Notes under the pieces: generated by a model
Told to the model about the DNA's origin: nothing
Database searches by the model: none
The model's input: only the letters and a program-made list of their open reading frames with translations
Shown: piece by piece, positions 61,277 through 64,000 of the stretch
How positions within the stretch are numbered: position 1 is the stretch's first letter
Layout of the letters: every line of letters begins with the position of its first letter
Source: Albidovulum denitrificans
GTDB lineage: Bacteria; Pseudomonadota; Alphaproteobacteria; Rhodobacterales; Rhodobacteraceae
Reading direction: 5' to 3'
Assembly (NCBI RefSeq): GCF_002973535.1
Contig: NZ_PVEP01000005.1
Span: 62,001 to 126,000, forward strand
Length of the DNA: 64,000 nucleotides
Translations under genes and position numbers: made by a program

Positions 61277-62794
61277 TCACGATGCGGCGCGGCCCGACAG
61301 GCCGGGTGTCCGCTCAAGCTTGGCCCTGTGGCTGGCCAGCCAGCCATGCGTGGATTGCAGCGGCATCGGCCGGGCGATGGCGAATCCCTGCACATGGGTG
61401 CAGCCGAGTTGCGCCAGAAGCGCGTGTTCGGAAAGGGATTCGACCCCCTCCGCCAGCGTCTCGACGCCCAGCTGTTCGGCCAGCGACAAGATCGCGGTGA
61501 TGATCTTCTGCTGTTCGGGGTCGGTATCCGCCCCGGCGACGAAGGACCGGTCGATCTTGATGCGCGAGACGGAAAACCGCCGGATCGAGGCGATAGCCGC
61601 GTGGCCGGTGCCGAAATCGTCAAGGTCGATGCCGCAGCCAAGCTTCGACAGCGCGGTCAGGTTGCGCACGATCATGTCATCGTCGGTTTCCGCGACGACG
61701 GATTCCAGCACCTCGATGCTGAGCCGCTGGGGCGGCAGGTCGAAGCGGTCGAGATCCCATTTCAGCCGCGCGACGAGGTTGGGATCGCGCAACTCCTCGG
61801 ACGAGAAGTTGACCGCGACCGATCCGACCTCAAGCCCCGCGCGATCCCAGGCGCGCAGGGCGGAAAGGGCCTGGGTCAGGATCGTTTCGTTCAGCCGCCC
61901 GCCCAGCCCCGAGGCCGCGATGGCAGGCATGAATTCGGCCGGTGGCAGGATGCCGCGGGTGGGGTGCATCCAGCGCGCCAGCGCCTCGAACCCCGTCACC
62001 TCGCCGGTGTCGGTGGAAAGCTGCGGCTGGAAGAAGGCGACGATTTCGCCGGTGTCCAGCGCCCGCTCGATTTCCTCTGTCAGGTCGTCGGTCCGGCGCT
62101 GGCGGTGGCGCATGTCGGGGGTGTAGGCACGGATCGCGCCGGGGCCGTTCGACCACGCCTCATCCAGCGCGCCTTCGGCGGCGGCGAGGATCGCCGCCCC
62201 ACTGCGTTCGGGCGCGCGCGACGGCAGGCAGAAGCCGACGGAGACCGAACCGTAGACGGTGGTCCCGTCCAGGCTGACCGGCTCACAAAGCCGTTTTTGC
62301 AGACGCGCGGCGATCTGGATCGCGGATTCGAGGTCGATGCGCCGGTGCGCCGTGACCGCGACGGCAAAGCGGCCGCCGTCGAACTGGCGCAGCACGTCGC
62401 CATTGCGCAGCGCGCCGCGGATACGGTCCTCGAACGCGGCCATGATGCGGTCATAGCCGCTGCGCCCGAACTGGGTCAGGATCAGGTGCGGATCGTCCAT
62501 GCAGATGGCGAAGCAGGCCATCCGGTCATGCGTCGCCGCGCCGTTGCGGAAGGCGGTATCGAGGGCGGCGGTAATCACCTCACGCGGGGCGGTGCCAGAG
62601 GGCGGCGGCGCAGCGCCGCGCCCGGCCCTGCCGCGTGTCGCGCCGAGAATGGCCAAGGGTATCCCCAGCGCCCCGGCGACGGCGGCGCCTTCGGGGCCGA
62701 AGAACCAGCCTCCGGCGGCGACACCCGGACCCAGCGCCAGAACATCCGGCCGGATCAGCCAATGCAACTTTTGCGAAAAGTCTCTCGATGTCAT
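61277..62794 (-). CDS. EAL-domain cyclic-di-GMP phosphodiesterase candidate with degenerate GGDEF domain
   Basis: A 505-residue signalling protein. The start at 62794 (GAGGG upstream) gives a short hydrophobic segment (about 20-55, with LGPGVAAGGWFFGPEGAA), then a GGDEF-like domain (about 70-230) whose signature is QFDGGRFAVA in place of GGDEF/GGEEF, so cyclase activity is unlikely. The EAL domain (about 245-490) keeps its main residues: FEALARWMHP, NFSSEEL, IEVLES, DDFGTGHAAI, KIDRSFV, AEGVES and QGFAIARPM. It probably hydrolyses cyclic di-GMP. Confidence 0.9.
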   Translation of the reverse strand: MTSRDFSQKLHWLIRPDVLALGPGVAAGGWFFGPEGAAVAGALGIPLAILGATRGRAGRGAAPPPSGTAPREVITAALDTAFRNGAATHDRMACFAICMDDPHLILTQFGRSGYDRIMAAFEDRIRGALRNGDVLRQFDGGRFAVAVTAHRRIDLESAIQIAARLQKRLCEPVSLDGTTVYGSVSVGFCLPSRAPERSGAAILAAAEGALDEAWSNGPGAIRAYTPDMRHRQRRTDDLTEEIERALDTGEIVAFFQPQLSTDTGEVTGFEALARWMHPTRGILPPAEFMPAIAASGLGGRLNETILTQALSALRAWDRAGLEVGSVAVNFSSEELRDPNLVARLKWDLDRFDLPPQRLSIEVLESVVAETDDDMIVRNLTALSKLGCGIDLDDFGTGHAAIASIRRFSVSRIKIDRSFVAGADTDPEQQKIITAILSLAEQLGVETLAEGVESLSEHALLAQLGCTHVQGFAIARPMPLQSTHGWLASHRAKLERTPGLSGRAAS

Positions 62795-62866
62795 GGTCGC
62801 CCTCGTCCCTGCGGCAGGATGATCTGCCTGCGGGACCGACATTAGGACGAGGGTCTGACCGCGAGG

Positions 62867-63733
62867 TTAACGCAGATCAGGAATGTTCCCGTCCCGTTCC
62901 TTTTCCGGCTGGCGCGCGAGTCCTGCGAAATCGAAGAGCTTCGGGTCGAGAAGATGGGAGGGCCGCGCGTTCATCAGCGCCCGGAACATCACCTGTCTGC
63001 GGCCGGGGCTGCGCGCCTCCCACCCGTCGAGGATCTGCTTGACCTGCTGGCGCTGAAGCCCGTCCTGGCTGCCGCAGAGGTCACAGGGGATAATCGGATA
63101 GGCCATGGCCCTGGCGAACTTCTCGCAATCCGCCTCGGCCACGAAGGCCAGCGGGCGGTAGACGAACAGGTCGCCATCCTCGTTCAGAAGCTTCGGTGGC
63201 ATCGTCGCCAGTCGCCCGCCGTGGAAGAGGTTCATGAAGAACGTCTCAAGAATATCGTCGCGGTGATGGCCGAGGACGACGGCGGAACACCCCTCTTCCC
63301 GCGCGATGCGGTAAAGGTTGCCGCGCCTGAGGCGGGAGCAGAGCGAACACATCGTGCCGCCGGGCGCGATCTTGTCGGTGACGATGGAATAGGTGTCGGC
63401 ATATTCGATGCGATGCTCGACGCCCATCTTGGTCAGGAAGGCGGGCAGCACCGTCGCCGGAAAGCCCGGCTGGCCCTGATCGAGGTTGCAGGCCAGAAGA
63501 TCGACCGGCAAGAGACCGCGCCATTTCAGCTCATGCAGCACGGCCAGCAGGGTGTAGCTGTCCTTGCCGCCCGACAGGCAGACGAGCCAGCGGGCGCCGC
63601 GTTCGATCATGCCATAGGCCTCGATCGCCTCGCGCACTTCGCGCACGATCCGCTTGCGAAGCTTCTTGAACTCTGTCGTCGCAGGCGCGCCGTGAAACAG
63701 CGGGTGGATGTCGTCGGTATCGTCGTCAAGCAT
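62867..63733 (-). CDS. ttcA: tRNA 2-thiocytidine biosynthesis protein TtcA
   Basis: A 288-residue enzyme that thiolates cytidine 32 of tRNAs, using ATP and a 4Fe-4S cluster. The PP-loop is [11 protein letters not shown], and cysteine pairs for the cluster are in [10 protein letters not shown] and [10 protein letters not shown]. The start at 63733 (ATG, GGAGAG upstream) is preferred over an in-frame TTG at 63793. It lies between yidD and the EAL gene. Confidence 0.95.
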   Translation of the reverse strand: MLDDDTDDIHPLFHGAPATTEFKKLRKRIVREVREAIEAYGMIERGARWLVCLSGGKDSYTLLAVLHELKWRGLLPVDLLACNLDQGQPGFPATVLPAFLTKMGVEHRIEYADTYSIVTDKIAPGGTMCSLCSRLRRGNLYRIAREEGCSAVVLGHHRDDILETFFMNLFHGGRLATMPPKLLNEDGDLFVYRPLAFVAEADCEKFARAMAYPIIPCDLCGSQDGLQRQQVKQILDGWEARSPGRRQVMFRALMNARPSHLLDPKLFDFAGLARQPEKERDGNIPDLR

Positions 63734-63802
63734 CGGGCGGCTCTCCGGGGCCGGGTGGGCCTTGGCATAGGCAAGGCGCCGTGTCGTCGTCAAGGCGCGG
63801 GG

Positions 63803-64000
63803 TCAGTCCTTCGGCCCGTGGTCGTGTCCGTCCGCCCCCGGCACCGGATCATAGCCCGATCCGCCCCAGGGATGACAGCGCCCGATCCGGCGGGCCGCCA
63901 GCCAGCTTCCCTTGATCGCGCCATGCTTTTCCAGCGCGTCAAGCGCATAGGCCGAACAGGTCGGCTGATAGCGGCAGGAATGGCCGATCCACGGGCTGAG
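63803..64000 (-). CDS. yidD: Membrane protein insertion efficiency factor YidD, partial
   Basis: The C-terminal 65 residues of YidD, with the 5' end beyond the window. [35 protein letters not shown] and GGSGYDPVP are the family motifs. YidD works with YidC in membrane-protein insertion, and rnpA and rpmH would be expected just outside the window. Stop is TGA at 63805-63803. Confidence 0.93.
   Translation of the reverse strand, partial: LSPWIGHSCRYQPTCSAYALDALEKHGAIKGSWLAARRIGRCHPWGGSGYDPVPGADGHDHGPKD

Noticed and set aside
58973-62845. A 1290-codon open frame on the plus strand
   Set aside because: It runs antisense through MOSC, yidC and the EAL gene, all of which have clear family motifs and coupled starts. 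GC-rich codon use leaves few stops in the complementary frame.

Overview
This is a GC-rich chromosomal window from an alphaproteobacterium, most likely a member of the Rhodobacteraceae (Rhodobacterales). That placement rests on the complete thiosulfate-oxidizing sox cluster, the AapJQMP/BztABCD-type amino-acid transporter, the five-step hut pathway that uses HutF and HutG, the yidD-ttcA-yidC-MOSC-engB-argB gene order, and a LuxR/LuxI pair. The ribosomal-protein genes show that this is core chromosome. I saw no tRNA, rRNA, CRISPR, transposase or prophage gene.

Layout. 1-639 is the 3' part of trpB. 952-2361 holds a small unknown gene, then a coupled pair: an exported PepSY-like protein with a Gly/Glu/Ser repeat tail, and a membrane-anchored LuxR-type regulator. 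2358-3740 holds three copies of a 95-bp palindromic element around a DUF2237 gene and pth. 3772-14009 is the sulfur-oxidation region: soxVWXYZABCD plus a DUF302 gene on the minus strand, and soxS, soxR and a soxT-like transporter on the plus strand. 14017-19355 is a minus-strand block with two glycosyltransferases and accessory proteins, followed by a DUF1127 gene. 20012-25927 is the NAD-dependent formate dehydrogenase operon fdsGBA-fdhD-fdsD. 26124-27818 is adenine deaminase. 27888-29574 is a coupled ArsR/AHSA1/AHSA1-AHSA1 operon.

29584-37606 is histidine degradation: hutIHGUDC on the minus strand and hutF divergent. 37607-39550 is a mosaic of intrinsic terminators, three very small genes and a GFA-family gene. 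39551-44815 is the tail of the ribosomal spc/alpha cluster (rplO-secY-adk-rpsM-rpsK-rpoA-rplQ), with hairpins at several junctions. 44916-46428 is a quorum-sensing locus with a small divergent ORF. 46499-50740 is a compact housekeeping run (rarA, fluC/crcB, an RluA-family enzyme, a HAD phosphatase and an ATP12 chaperone). 50944-55649 is the amino-acid ABC transporter. 55668-64000 is a minus-strand run: partial yidD, ttcA, an EAL protein, yidC, MOSC, engB, argB, a ferredoxin-like gene and a SixA-type phosphatase.

Together the genes suggest a metabolically flexible cell. It can draw electrons from thiosulfate (Sox) and formate (Fds), use histidine, adenine and amino acids as carbon and nitrogen sources, and signal by acyl-homoserine lactone. 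I see no clear new multi-gene defence or biosynthetic system. The most notable unexplained items are the 95-bp element whose ends supply the stop codons of flanking genes, the terminator-bounded mini-genes at 37746-39393, and the regulatory hairpins inside the ribosomal cluster.
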